Assembly (NCBI RefSeq): GCF_028368975.1
Contig: NZ_JAQNDM010000002.1
Coordinates: forward strand, 2,738,007 to 2,802,006
DNA: 64,000 nucleotides
Source of the DNA: Stigmatella ashevillena
GTDB taxonomy: Bacteria; Myxococcota; Myxococcia; Myxococcales; Myxococcaceae
Direction: 5' to 3'
The position numbers and the translations under genes were made by a program. Each line of letters begins with the position of its first letter. The stretch's first letter is position 1. Below are positions 9,898-19,800 of the stretch, in pieces. A model generated the notes under the pieces. The model was given only the letters and a program-made list of their open reading frames with translations. It was not told where the DNA came from and searched no databases.

Positions 9898-10797
9898 CTA
9901 GACGGGGACCCCGTAGATGGGGCCGACTTTTTCCCCCGTCTCGGGCAGCTCCAGCTCACGATGGACCTGGGAGGCCACCAGCCGCAGCGTCTTCGAGTGG
10001 AAGGAGTGGTCCTCGTCCGGGAAAGCACCCGCCCGGATCTCGGAGAAGAACGCACTGGCCGCACCCGTGATGGTGCCGTGCATGTCCGCGTAGCGCTTGA
10101 CGAACTTGGGCTTGAAGTCGGGATTCATCCCCAGCAGGTCGTAACAGACGAGCACCTGGCCATCGCAGTGCACGCCCGCGCCAATGCCGATGACGGGGAT
10201 GCTCAGGCGCTGGGTCACCTGCTGGGCCAGCTCCGAGGGAACCCCCTCCAGCACCAACGCGTAGGCCCCTGCCCGCTCGAGCGCGAGCGCATCCTGGAGG
10301 ATCTTGACCGCCGCCTGCTCATCCTTGCCCTGCACCACATAGCCGCCCATCTTGTGGACCGACTGAGGGGTCAGCCCCAGGTGCCCCATGACGGGAATGC
10401 TGGCACGGGTGATGGCGGCCACCGCGTCGGCGAACTCCGCGCCTCCCTCCAGCTTCACGCTGCCCACGCCCCCCTCGGCCACGAGCCGACCCGCGTTGCG
10501 GACCGCCGCCTCCACCGAGGTCTGATAGCTCATGAAGGGCAAGTCGCCCACGATGTGGGAGCGCCGGGCGCCGCGGCTCACGGCCGCGCAGTGATAGACC
10601 ATCTGGTCCATCGTCACCGGGAGCGTGGAGTCATGCCCCTGGAAGACCATGCCCAGGGAGTCACCGACGAGCAGCACGTCCGCTCCTGCTTGATCCAGGA
10701 TGTGGGCGAAAGTGGCGTCGTAGGCGGTGACCATACAGATCTTCTGGCCGCCCTGCTTCAAGCGCTTCAGCGTGTGGATGGTGACCTTGTCCTTCAC
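9898..10797 (-). CDS. panB: 3-methyl-2-oxobutanoate hydroxymethyltransferase
   Basis: PanB transfers a hydroxymethyl group from methylene-tetrahydrofolate to ketoisovalerate, the first committed step to pantothenate. The 299-aa product has [30 protein letters not shown] (metal ligand Asp), [18 protein letters not shown] and [19 protein letters not shown]. The start at 10797 has AGGAGGTGAACC upstream, a strong ribosome-binding site. It heads the panB-panC-smpB-sspB run. The C-terminal tail is somewhat longer than in many PanB proteins. Confidence 0.97.
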   Translation of the reverse strand: MKDKVTIHTLKRLKQGGQKICMVTAYDATFAHILDQAGADVLLVGDSLGMVFQGHDSTLPVTMDQMVYHCAAVSRGARRSHIVGDLPFMSYQTSVEAAVRNAGRLVAEGGVGSVKLEGGAEFADAVAAITRASIPVMGHLGLTPQSVHKMGGYVVQGKDEQAAVKILQDALALERAGAYALVLEGVPSELAQQVTQRLSIPVIGIGAGVHCDGQVLVCYDLLGMNPDFKPKFVKRYADMHGTITGAASAFFSEIRAGAFPDEDHSFHSKTLRLVASQVHRELELPETGEKVGPIYGVPV

Positions 10798-10958
10798 GGT
10801 TCACCTCCTGTGGGGTGAGGGGTTTCGGGTGCAGCAGTGTCGGCCCTGACCGTCCCAGGGGGATCGGCGGAGGCTTTCACCCCACACTCTAACGCCCTTT
10901 GCGCCCTTCGGGGGGTTCTCTCGTCGAGAAGCCCCCTCGGCCTGCCTCACACCCGGCG

Positions 10959-11606
10959 CTACGCCCGCCTGCCCGGCACCACCTCGTGGTGATGAATGCC
11001 GGGCTGACGCGCGTTGTCGATGGACTGGATGAGCGCCTCCTGGTCTGCCTCGCTGTTCACGAAATCGATGTCCGAGGTATTCACGACCAGCAGCGGCGTC
11101 TCGGTGTAGTGCGAGAAGAACTCGTTGTAGGCGTGCACCAGTTCTTCCAGGTACCCGACGTCGAACTTGCGCTCGAACTCCCGGCCCCGCTTCTTGATCC
11201 GGTGCAGCAGGACATCCAGGCGGGCTTGCAGGTAGATGACCAGGTCCGGCTTGGTCACCCGGGGCCCGAGGGCCTCGAAGACCCGGTCGTAGAGCGCCAG
11301 TTCGTGGGGATCCAACGTGAGACAGGCGAAGATGCGGTCCTTGGCGAACAGGTAGTCGCTGACCGTCACCGAGCTGAAGAGATCCTGCTGGAAGAGCTCC
11401 TGCTGCTGCCGGAAGCGCGACAGCAGGAAGAAGGTCTGCGTCTGGAAGGCGTACTTCTGCCGGTCCAGGTAGAAGCTGGACAGGAAGGGATTCTCCTCCA
11501 CCACCTCCAGCACCCGGCGCGCGTTGAATCGCTCGGCCAGGAGGTTGGAGAGGCTCGTCTTGCCCACGCCGATGGGCCCTTCGACCACGATGTAGCGGTA
11601 GTCCAT
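10959..11606 (-). CDS. Deoxynucleoside kinase (dAK/dGK/dCK family)
   Basis: A 215-aa enzyme that phosphorylates deoxynucleosides for nucleotide salvage. It has the P-loop VEGPIGVGKTSLSNLL at the N-terminus, the EENPFLSSFY segment, the DR(I/F) motif region KDRIFACLTLD, and a LID-like KKRGREFERKF. The start at ATG 11606 places the P-loop at residue 9 as in the family; upstream in-frame extension lacks homology. The sequence cannot decide between adenosine, guanosine and cytidine preference. Confidence 0.87.
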   Translation of the reverse strand: MDYRYIVVEGPIGVGKTSLSNLLAERFNARRVLEVVEENPFLSSFYLDRQKYAFQTQTFFLLSRFRQQQELFQQDLFSSVTVSDYLFAKDRIFACLTLDPHELALYDRVFEALGPRVTKPDLVIYLQARLDVLLHRIKKRGREFERKFDVGYLEELVHAYNEFFSHYTETPLLVVNTSDIDFVNSEADQEALIQSIDNARQPGIHHHEVVPGRRA

Positions 11607-11751
11607 CCGCGACACCACAAAGCACGGGCCGTCTTTTCCAGCAACTTTCCTGGGTTCTTCGGCCGTGGCCGGGCCCGGCTTGACGCTCCCGGGGGCGGTT
11701 CCGTAGGGTCCGCGCTCCGTTTCAACACACGGGTGCGGGGTTCCTCGGGAG

Positions 11752-12033
11752 ATGCGCGGCAAGCAGCGGGCGAAGACGGTGGTGAAACTGGAAGAGCCGC
11801 GCAAGCCGGTCTCTGCCCAGAAGGCTCCGCCCAAGCCGCCCGGGGATGCCGACCCCCTCTATGGCGTGGTGCTGCTCAAGGTGGCGCTCGAGCTCAAGCG
11901 CAGCAAGGAAGGCCGCGTGGAGGACATCCTCCGCAGCGTGCTGGCGCGCATGCGCATCCCGGAGCACGAGTTCCAGGCCTTCCTGAAACAACAAGGCGGA
12001 CGGCTGAAGGACCTCGGGCTGTCCGAGCGGTGA
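11752..12033 (+). CDS. Small basic protein, not recognised
   Basis: A 93-aa protein with a disordered, Lys/Pro-rich N-terminus (about 1-35) and a helical C-terminal part (about 38-90) that includes LYGVVLLKVALELKRSK, VEDILRSVLARM and FQAFLKQQG. The codon bias matches real genes here, it begins right after the divergent kinase promoter region (11607-11751), and its stop is 7 bp from the convergent rsmA stop. I do not recognise a family. It has no Cys and no signal peptide, so a cytoplasmic role is likely. Confidence 0.65.
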   Translation: MRGKQRAKTVVKLEEPRKPVSAQKAPPKPPGDADPLYGVVLLKVALELKRSKEGRVEDILRSVLARMRIPEHEFQAFLKQQGGRLKDLGLSER

Positions 12034-12040
12034 CGGCGGC

Positions 12041-12877
12041 TCAGGCCCCTTCCGCCAGGGGGCCCAGCCCTCGCTCCAGGGCCGCGAATTCCTGAGGTGA
12101 CAGCGTCTCCGCGCGGCGCATGGGGTCGATGCCCGCCGTCTCCAGGGCTTTCACGTACACCTCGGGCGTGCCCAACGTCCGGTCCGACTTGAGCGAGTTG
12201 AGCAGTGTCTTGCGGCGATGGGCAAAGGAGGCCTTCACCACGCGGGTGAAGCGCTCCTCATCCACCACCGGGGCGAGCGGCGAAGCCCGCCGCGTGAGCC
12301 GCACCACCGCCGAGTCCACCTTGGGAGGGGGGTGGAACAGGCGGGACCCCAGCGTGAAGAGGTGCTCGATGCTGAAGTGGAGCCCCAGCAGCACGGAGAG
12401 CAAGCCGTAGTCCCGGGTCCCAGGCTCCGCGGCGAGCCGCTCCACCACCTCTTTCTGGAGGGTGAAGACGGCCCGGGACACCTGCGCGCGCTGGTCCAGC
12501 ACCTGGAAGAGGATGGAGCTCGTCAGGTGGTACGGCAGGTTGCCCACCACGGCCACTTGCGGCACACCGGCCGCTTGCGCGAAGTCCACCGTGGCGGCAT
12601 TGCCCGCCACCACGCGCACGCCGGGAATGGCTTCCTTCTCCAGCACGGAGATCATGTCCCGGTCACGCTCCACGGCGGTGACTTGGGCCCCCGTGGCCGC
12701 CAGGAACCGGGTGAGGTGCCCCAACCCAGGGCCCAGCTCCACCACGGGCTCGCCCTCGCGAAGGGCCAGCGCATCGGCAATGCCTTGGAGCGCCCGCTCA
12801 TCGCCGAGGAAGTTCTGCCCCCAGCTGTACTTGGCGTGCAGCCCATGCCGCTTGAGGATGTCTCGCGGAGATTCCAC
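12041..12877 (-). CDS. rsmA: 16S rRNA (adenine1518-N6/adenine1519-N6)-dimethyltransferase
   Basis: RsmA (KsgA) dimethylates two adenines at the 3-prime end of 16S rRNA, a checkpoint in 30S assembly. The protein (278 aa) has KYSWGQNFL, the SAM-binding VVELGPGLGHLTRFL, the catalytic VVGNLPYHLTSSILF and FHPPPKVDSAVVRL. I chose GTG 12877, preceded by GAAAGGGA, over a longer ATG that would begin inside tsaD. It follows tsaD by 11 bp on the same strand. Confidence 0.95.
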   Translation of the reverse strand: MESPRDILKRHGLHAKYSWGQNFLGDERALQGIADALALREGEPVVELGPGLGHLTRFLAATGAQVTAVERDRDMISVLEKEAIPGVRVVAGNAATVDFAQAAGVPQVAVVGNLPYHLTSSILFQVLDQRAQVSRAVFTLQKEVVERLAAEPGTRDYGLLSVLLGLHFSIEHLFTLGSRLFHPPPKVDSAVVRLTRRASPLAPVVDEERFTRVVKASFAHRRKTLLNSLKSDRTLGTPEVYVKALETAGIDPMRRAETLSPQEFAALERGLGPLAEGA

Positions 12878-12888
12878 GTGTCCCTTTC

Positions 12889-13887
12889 TTACATCCGCCA
12901 CGCCGGATCGGCGGCGAGCCGGACATCGCCGCGAAGACCGCGGCGCCACGCCTCATACCCCGCCACGGCGATCATCGCGCCATTGTCCGTGCACAACCGC
13001 ACCGGCGGCAGGTAGAGCTGAAGCCCCCGCTCCTGGGCCCGCTCCAGGCACAGCGACCGCAACCTCGAATTGGCCGCTACGCCGCCACAGACGACCAGGC
13101 GCTGGAGCCCGAGGCGGCGCGCCGCGGCGATGAACTTCTTCGACAAAGCATCGGCCACCGCCTCCTGGAAGGAGGCGCACAGGTCCGCGAGCGCCTGCCC
13201 CTGGGGCACGCCATGCTTGCGCACATGGTTCAGCACGGACGTCTTCAACCCCGAGAAGGACACATCCAGGGTGTCCGGCTGGGGCAAGGCCCGGGGAAAG
13301 CGAATGGCTTCCGGATTGCCCGTCTGCGCCAACTGGTCGATGGGAAGGCCCCCTGGGTACGGAAGCCCGAGGATGCGCGCCGTCTTGTCATAGGCCTCGC
13401 CGGCCGCGTCGTCGCGCGTGCTCCCCACCAGGCGATAGCGCCCATAGTCCTGGACCTCGTAGAAGCTGGTGTGCCCTCCGGAAACGACCAGCCCGAGGAA
13501 GGGGGGCTCGGGGGCGTCCTCCAGCAGCCGGATGGCCAGGAGGTGCCCTTCCAGGTGGTTGGCGCCCACAAAGGGCTTGCCCGTGGCGAGGCTCAGCGAC
13601 TTGGCCACCTGCACCCCCACCAGCAGGGCCCCGATGAGCCCCGGCCCCGAGGTGACGGAGATGAGGTCCACATCGTCGAGCGTCTTGCCTGCCCGCGTGA
13701 GCGCCTCGTGCAGCACCGGCATCACCTGAACGATGTGGTTGCGGCTGGCGAGCTCCGGCACCACCCCACCCCACCGCCGATGGATGTCCACCTGGGTGGA
13801 GACGACATCCGAGAGCACACGGCGGCCGTCTTCCACGAGGGCGGCGGCGGTCTCATCACAACTGGTTTCCAGTCCGAGTACGAGCAA
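12889..13887 (-). CDS. tsaD: tRNA threonylcarbamoyladenosine transferase subunit TsaD
   Basis: TsaD completes the t6A37 modification of ANN-decoding tRNAs. The 332-aa protein has the ASKHA fold with LGLETSCDETAAALVEDG, VVPELASRNH (metal ligands in the HxxxH segment further on), GPGLIGALLVGVQVAKSL, NHLEGHLLA, VVSGGHTSF and GGVAANSRLR. The TTG start at 13887 gives the normal N-terminus MLVLGLETS. It lies between a response regulator gene and rsmA on the same strand. Confidence 0.97.
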   Translation of the reverse strand: MLVLGLETSCDETAAALVEDGRRVLSDVVSTQVDIHRRWGGVVPELASRNHIVQVMPVLHEALTRAGKTLDDVDLISVTSGPGLIGALLVGVQVAKSLSLATGKPFVGANHLEGHLLAIRLLEDAPEPPFLGLVVSGGHTSFYEVQDYGRYRLVGSTRDDAAGEAYDKTARILGLPYPGGLPIDQLAQTGNPEAIRFPRALPQPDTLDVSFSGLKTSVLNHVRKHGVPQGQALADLCASFQEAVADALSKKFIAAARRLGLQRLVVCGGVAANSRLRSLCLERAQERGLQLYLPPVRLCTDNGAMIAVAGYEAWRRGLRGDVRLAADPAWRM

Positions 13888-13931
13888 AGCGGCGATCTCC
13901 CAGGCCTTCCAGGGCCCGAGCCCTCCGCCGC

Positions 13932-16712
13932 CTAGTTGCTCCCCAACTGCTTGAGGGCGAGGCGGACATCCGAGGCGAACTTCCCGGAGGGCTCCAGGGC
14001 AAGGTACTTCTTATACGCCTTCACCGCCTGTGCATTCTGGCTGGTGACCTGGAGCGCCATGCCCAGGGCGAACCAGGCCCGGGCATTCGTGTCCTTCTCC
14101 TTCACCACATCCTGCAGCAGCCAGACCGCCTCGCGGTAGGCCGAGTCGCTGGTACTGCCCATCACCAGCGAGAAGCCCAGCCCTTCCCGGGCCTCGTCCG
14201 AGGAGGGCTTGAGCTTCAGGGCCTTGCGGAAGCTGCTCGAGGCCGCCTTGTAGCGTCCCCCCACGATGGCGGACCTCGCCTGCCGGATGAAGTCCGCGTA
14301 ATCGCGCTCGGGATCCGCTGGCTTCGAGGGATCCGCGGGCACCGGCTCGGCCGATTCAGCGTCCTCCCCCATCGGCGGCTCGGTGGCCTGCTCCGCGGGA
14401 GTGGGAGTCTCCGTGGGCACCGGGGGCGTCGGGAGAGGAGAAGCGGGAGGGCCTGCCGGGGGCTTGACCGCGATGGGCGTGTCCTGCGGGGGCGACTCGG
14501 CCCGCTCCACGGGCGGCGAGGACCCCGCCGCGGGCTTCGTCTGCGTGGAGCCCTGCTCGGGCGGGGGCGCAGGAGGCGTCTCCTTGGAGTCGCCGCTGAG
14601 TCCGACCACCGCCGCCGCAATGGCGAGCGCCACCACGCCCACGCCAATGTAGAGCCCCGTGCGCTTGGGCTTGACGGCCTGGGAGAGCGCCTGCTCGTCC
14701 ATCCCACTGTCCTTCTTGGGAGACAGGCGAGGCACTTCCTTGGGCGGAGTGTCCTTCTTGGCGGGCGGCGGACGCGACTCGGGACCCGGCTTGAGATCCA
14801 GCGTTGGCAGCGAGGCCGTGTCCTCTTTGGCCGGAGACTTGGAGGAGGCCTTGGTCTCGGACGCCTTGGCCTCAGGAGCCTTGGTCTCGGACGCCTTGGC
14901 GGCGGCCGTGGACTCCGGAGCGCCGTGCCCCGGGTAGGGAGGCAGCGCCAATTGCGGCGAGACCTCATCCACGCTGATCGGCTCGGCCACGGACTCTGAC
15001 TCCGGGGCACTCACCAGCGTCACTTCGGAAGAGGGCGGCGCGGGAGTCGGAGGCGGCACCGGAGGGACCGCACTCGGCCCGATGGCGGCTCCCCCAAAAA
15101 TGGGAGGACGCGACGCGGCGGCATCCGCATCCCCCACCCCGGCCGGAGGAGCCACGGAAGGCGGCTCCGGCGGAGGCGGCGACGAGGGCGCAGCCTGCGC
15201 GGCCGCGTGCGCCGGTGGGGACCCGCGGCCTGAGGGAGACCAGGAGGGGATGGGCGCCCAGGTGCTTGCCGAGCCCAGGCCATCGGTGTCCACGCGGCTC
15301 CAGTCGAGCAGCAAGCTGCGCCGCGCATGCTCCTGAGCGCGGTGCTCCGGCGGAGGCTCCACCAGGAAATCAGACGACTCCCCCTTGGACGAGGCTGGGC
15401 TGGCCACGGGCTCAGGCTCGGCGGGCATGCCGGGCCGCTTGGACTTGGGCTGAAAGACGACGACGTTCGCGGGCTGAGCCGCCGCGGCGGGAGGCACCGC
15501 AGGGGGCACGGCGGGAGGCGCGGCCGCAGCAGCCGGTGGGGCCACCGCGGGAATGCTGGGCGGTACGGGCGCCTCGGCGACCACGGGCGGCACGGGCGCA
15601 GACGCGGCGGGAGGCACCGGAGGAGGAGCCACCGCGGGCACGGACGCCACGGCCTGAGACGGGGCCACGGGTTCCAGCGCGGCGGGGGGCGACGGCGGCA
15701 CCGGAGGCGCGACCGCGTGCAGCCACGCCTCGATGCCCGGCTTGCCACTCTGAACGGGCTCCTGCGAGATGTTGCCCAACTCGCGGATGAGGCCCTCGAA
15801 GTAGAGCTTGCTGATGATGCCCAGGGCGGCCAGGTCCTCGAAGTCCGAGTCCTCCACCACGCGGCTCAAGGTGCGCTTGCCGTCGAAGAGCCGCAGCAGA
15901 CCATTCACCTCGTCGGGGATCTCCGACAGGCGCTCGGCAAGCTGGTGGTAGTCGATCTCGAACACCGTCTCGAGCGGCGGCAGCTGCTCGAGCATGCGGC
16001 CCCACTCGTCCAACCGGCGCATGCCCTCCATGAGCAAGCCCTGGGTGGAGACCTCGATGCGCTCGGGCCTGTCCAGCGGGGTGAACTGCACCTCGAACTG
16101 GCCCTCGAAGGTGTTCAACATCCGGTAGAACGCGTTCTCACCCTTGAGGCGCCCCAGCTCTGCGTCGATGACGCGGCCCTCCTTGAAATAGATGGCGCCA
16201 ATGCGCTCGCCCTGAATGGCGATGGTGCCCGTCTTGCGGCCGATCTCGAACGTCTGGACCAGGTCCACCACGCCCATGTCGGCCAGGCTGCCGCTGAAGC
16301 CGCCCTTGGTCGTCTCCCGCTTTTCGATCCGCTCCTTCTCCGCCTTCTGGAGGATCATCCGGACGCGGGTGACGATCTCTTTGATGTAGATCGGCTTCGT
16401 CAGGTAGTCGTCGCCCCCCAGCTCCAGGCCTCGGACCTTGAACTCGACCGACTTCTGGTTGGTGAGGAAGACGAAGGGAATGAGCTTGAAGCGCTCGTCG
16501 GACTTGAGCGCCTTGCAGAGCTCGAAGCCGTCCATCTCGGGCATCTTCGTATCGGCAAGTACGAGATCCGGCGGGCTGATCTGAACCTTCTCCAGCGCGT
16601 CCTTGCCATGGATGGCGGTCGTGACGGAGAAGCCGGCCTTCTTCAGGCTGACCTCCATCACACGAAGGCTCTTCGCGTCACCATCGACCAGGAGCAGGTG
16701 CTGCTTGGCCAC
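13932..16712 (-). CDS. Response regulator with DUF4388 (PATAN) domain, Pro-rich linker, membrane helix and TPRs
   Basis: A 926-aa protein. Residues 1-120 are a CheY-like receiver with the acidic DGD cluster, phospho-acceptor Asp in [15 protein letters not shown] (about residue 53) and Lys in DYLTKPI. Residues about 138-260 form a DUF4388/PATAN domain ([23 protein letters not shown]-like start, [16 protein letters not shown]). A long Pro/Ala-rich region (about 330-680) follows, with a hydrophobic helix near 690-710 ([17 protein letters not shown]), another Pro-rich stretch and C-terminal TPRs (about 805-926). The helix far from the N-terminus suggests the receiver is cytoplasmic and the TPR end is across the membrane. 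Partner kinase not visible. Shares DUF4388 plus TPR design with the next gene. Confidence 0.87.
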   Translation of the reverse strand: MAKQHLLLVDGDAKSLRVMEVSLKKAGFSVTTAIHGKDALEKVQISPPDLVLADTKMPEMDGFELCKALKSDERFKLIPFVFLTNQKSVEFKVRGLELGGDDYLTKPIYIKEIVTRVRMILQKAEKERIEKRETTKGGFSGSLADMGVVDLVQTFEIGRKTGTIAIQGERIGAIYFKEGRVIDAELGRLKGENAFYRMLNTFEGQFEVQFTPLDRPERIEVSTQGLLMEGMRRLDEWGRMLEQLPPLETVFEIDYHQLAERLSEIPDEVNGLLRLFDGKRTLSRVVEDSDFEDLAALGIISKLYFEGLIRELGNISQEPVQSGKPGIEAWLHAVAPPVPPSPPAALEPVAPSQAVASVPAVAPPPVPPAASAPVPPVVAEAPVPPSIPAVAPPAAAAAPPAVPPAVPPAAAAQPANVVVFQPKSKRPGMPAEPEPVASPASSKGESSDFLVEPPPEHRAQEHARRSLLLDWSRVDTDGLGSASTWAPIPSWSPSGRGSPPAHAAAQAAPSSPPPPEPPSVAPPAGVGDADAAASRPPIFGGAAIGPSAVPPVPPPTPAPPSSEVTLVSAPESESVAEPISVDEVSPQLALPPYPGHGAPESTAAAKASETKAPEAKASETKASSKSPAKEDTASLPTLDLKPGPESRPPPAKKDTPPKEVPRLSPKKDSGMDEQALSQAVKPKRTGLYIGVGVVALAIAAAVVGLSGDSKETPPAPPPEQGSTQTKPAAGSSPPVERAESPPQDTPIAVKPPAGPPASPLPTPPVPTETPTPAEQATEPPMGEDAESAEPVPADPSKPADPERDYADFIRQARSAIVGGRYKAASSSFRKALKLKPSSDEAREGLGFSLVMGSTSDSAYREAVWLLQDVVKEKDTNARAWFALGMALQVTSQNAQAVKAYKKYLALEPSGKFASDVRLALKQLGSN

Positions 16713-16864
16713 GTTCGGTTGCCTTTCGCTGCCAAAGCCCCATGTGAGCCTGGCGCCGAGGAGTGGCGCGATGATCGTGCCCGATCTCCAGGCATGTCAA
16801 TGGTTTGAGCCCCTCCTGCTCCCGGTCGCTCTGCCCGGCGAACAGGCGGCCGGGCGGCGAATGT

Positions 16865-19800
16865 TCAGCGGAAGAGCCCCTTCTTGGGCGGCGGGGTATT
16901 CTTCTTCCGCATTTCAATCAAACGAAGCTCCTGGTTGGCCTCCAGGTGCTTGGGGTTGGTGCGCACCGCCTCGCGGAAGTGGCGCTCGGCCCGGTCCGTG
17001 TCCCCTTCGACCCGGGCGATGACGCCCAACTGGTAGTGGGCCCGGTCACATTGGGGATCGGCATTGACGGCATCCGCCATCATCTGCTTGGCCTTGGCCA
17101 CCTCGGCCTTGCGCTGGGGGTCCATGTAGAGGGCCCAGGCCCGCGCGGCCAGGTAGAGGGCCTTCGGGTCCAACGCGTAGGCCCGCTCGTAGTGCTCGGC
17201 CGCCGCCGGGAAGTCCCTCTTGCGAAAGTAGACCTCTCCCATCTTGAACAGGTCGTCCGGATTGTCGCTGGCGCCGGAGCGGACCGCGGGAGCCGACCCC
17301 GTCCCCGTGAACTTGGGCGCCGCGGCCCTCGCCTTGAGCCCCTCCAAGTACGCGGCCCGCTTGGCGTCGTCATGCAGCACGTCGTACGCCTCGCGGATGG
17401 CCTCGAAGACGGCGGTCATTTTCGGCGCCAGGTGCGCCAGCGAGGCGGGCAGCCGGTCCGGGTGGAAGACCTTCGCCATGCTGAGGAAGGTGGCCTTCAC
17501 CTGATCCCGCGGGGTGTCCTGGGGGATGCCGAGGACGGTGAAGTGGTCGCGCCGGTTCTGCAACTCGGCGTAGCGCTGTTCGATCTGCTGCGCCAGACCC
17601 AACTCCTCGGCGCTCGAGGGGGGGGCGACGGGCTCGCTGGGAACGGGAGACGGGCTCTCGGCCACAGCACCGGACGGACTGTCGGGCCGGGCGCCCAGCG
17701 CGCCCATGTTCTCCATGGCCCGGCGCAGCAGACGCTGGCGCCTCAGCCTGGCCTCGTCGTCCGGATTGGAGGGGTCTCCCGCCACGTCGTCCTCGTTGAA
17801 GTCCCAATCGTCCAGACCGCTCAGGTCGTCCTCGAAGTCCTGAGCAGATCCAGCGGGGGTGCCTGGCGCAGTCTGTCCAGTTGCCGTTGCCTTGTCACCA
17901 GGAGGCAACAGGAAACCTCCCGGCTCGGGCTCGGCTGCCGCCTCGATGAGGGCCTCCACCGGGAGTTCGAGCCCCTGCGCCCCCGCCTCGACCAGGGTCT
18001 CCAGATGGGAGTCCACCTGCTTCAGCGCGGCCTCGAAGGAGGAGGAGAAGTCCTCGGGGCCCTCGCCTTGCTCGAAGGTGACGATGCGCCAGAGGTCATC
18101 CTCTCCTGCCCGGGGGAGCACCCCTCCCGGCTTCGAGGGAGGAGGAGCAGAGGCCAGCCCTCCCGCGGCGCCCGCTGGCACGGGCACGGAGGCTCCTGAC
18201 GGGATGGGCTGGGCAGCCAAAACGGGAGCCGCCTCCTCGCCTGAAGGCACCAAGTCGCTCCACACATCCTGTTCCAGGTTGACTTCCCCGGAAGCCACCG
18301 CCGCGGGCGGTCTCCCACTCGAAACCGGCGAAGGGCCCCTCTTGACATCAGCGCGAAGTCCAGGCTCCGCGACGAGCCAGTCTTCGGCGGGGGATGCCAC
18401 CAACCGGCGCTGCACTTCTTCCATGTCGTGGAGCAGTTCGTTTTCGGCCCACTGCCGCGCAAGGCGCAGTGCAGCCTTGTCTTCCGGAGGCAGCACATCT
18501 TGCGGCTGCTCCGAGGCAGGAATGGCATCGGACCAGGAGAACTCGGAGATGGGCTGCGCCTCGAGCAGCGCGGGGGCTCTCTCGCTCCCGGTCCGAGGCG
18601 CTTCCTCGACCAGCAGGAACTCCTCATCGAGCGAAAGCGCCTCGGATCTCCCCTGCCCAGCCTGCGGCAACCGGGCCCCATCGGTCTGATGGGCCTCTTC
18701 CATCAAGAGGCTGGCATCTTCGAGAGCAACCTCCTCGATGAAGCGCCCTTCCTGCTGCTGGGCCTCTTCCGCCAACCGGGCCGCCTCAGAGGCCAGACGG
18801 GCTTTTTCCGCCAACCGGGCCTCCTTGGCCCGGCGCCGCTCCTCAAGGCGGGCTTCCTCTTGCAGGTGCGCGGCCTCGGCGTGGGGCACTTCCGCCGAGG
18901 GAGCGGTGGCCTCGGCGAGTTGGCGAGCCTCTGCCGCCAGACGCAGCTCTTCGGCCACGCGCTGCTCCTCGGCCAGCCGCGCCTCCTGCGCAAGACGCGC
19001 CTCCTGCGCAAGACGCGCCTCTTCCACGAGGCGCGCCTCGTCCGCCTGCCGCTGTGCTTCGGCGAGCGGTGCCTCTTCGGCCCTCGGAACCTCCTGCACC
19101 GGGAGAACCGTTTCCGCCTCGAGCGCCTTCTCGGTGCCCTCGAGCTGCGCCATCGCAGCGACCCGGCGAGCCTTCTCCGCAAGCCGAGCTTCCTTGGCCT
19201 TGCGCCGTTCTTCTTCGAGACGTGATTCTTCGTCCAGCCCTGTCCCGGCGGGTGCCGCCCAGGCGCTCTCGGACTGATGCGCGGCCTCCGCTGCCTGGCG
19301 AGCCTCCGCTGCCAGACGCAGTTCCTCGGCCAACCGATCTTCCTCGGCACGCCGCGCCTCTGCCGCCAGCCGCGCATCCTCCGCCAAGCGCGCTTCTTCC
19401 TCCTGTCGCACCTCCTCGGCCCGGCGAACCGAATCGGCCAACTGGGATTCCTGCGCCAGGCGCTCCTCTTCGGCACGCCGCGCCTCTTCCTGAGCGGCGG
19501 CTTCAATGCGACGGGCTTTCTCCGCCAGCCGAGCCGCCTTGGCATTGCGCCGCTCCTCTTCAAGACGTGCTTCCTCGGCCTGACGCGCCTCGTCCGCCAA
19601 GCGCGCCTCTTCAGCGCGACGAGCGGTTTCGAGCGAGTGGCGAGCCTCAGCAGCCAGACGCAACTCCTCCGCTTGCCGGACCTCTTCGTCCCGGCGAGCT
19701 TCTTCTGCGAGGCGAGCCTCTTCGGCCAGCCGTGCCTCTTCGGCCAAGCGCGCCTCTTCGATGAGGCGAGACTCTTCTGCGAGACGGGCTTCTTCTGCCA

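Noticed and set aside
15327-16808. Plus-strand frame of 493 codons opposite the response regulator
   Set aside because: Antisense shadow of the receiver and DUF4388 region.
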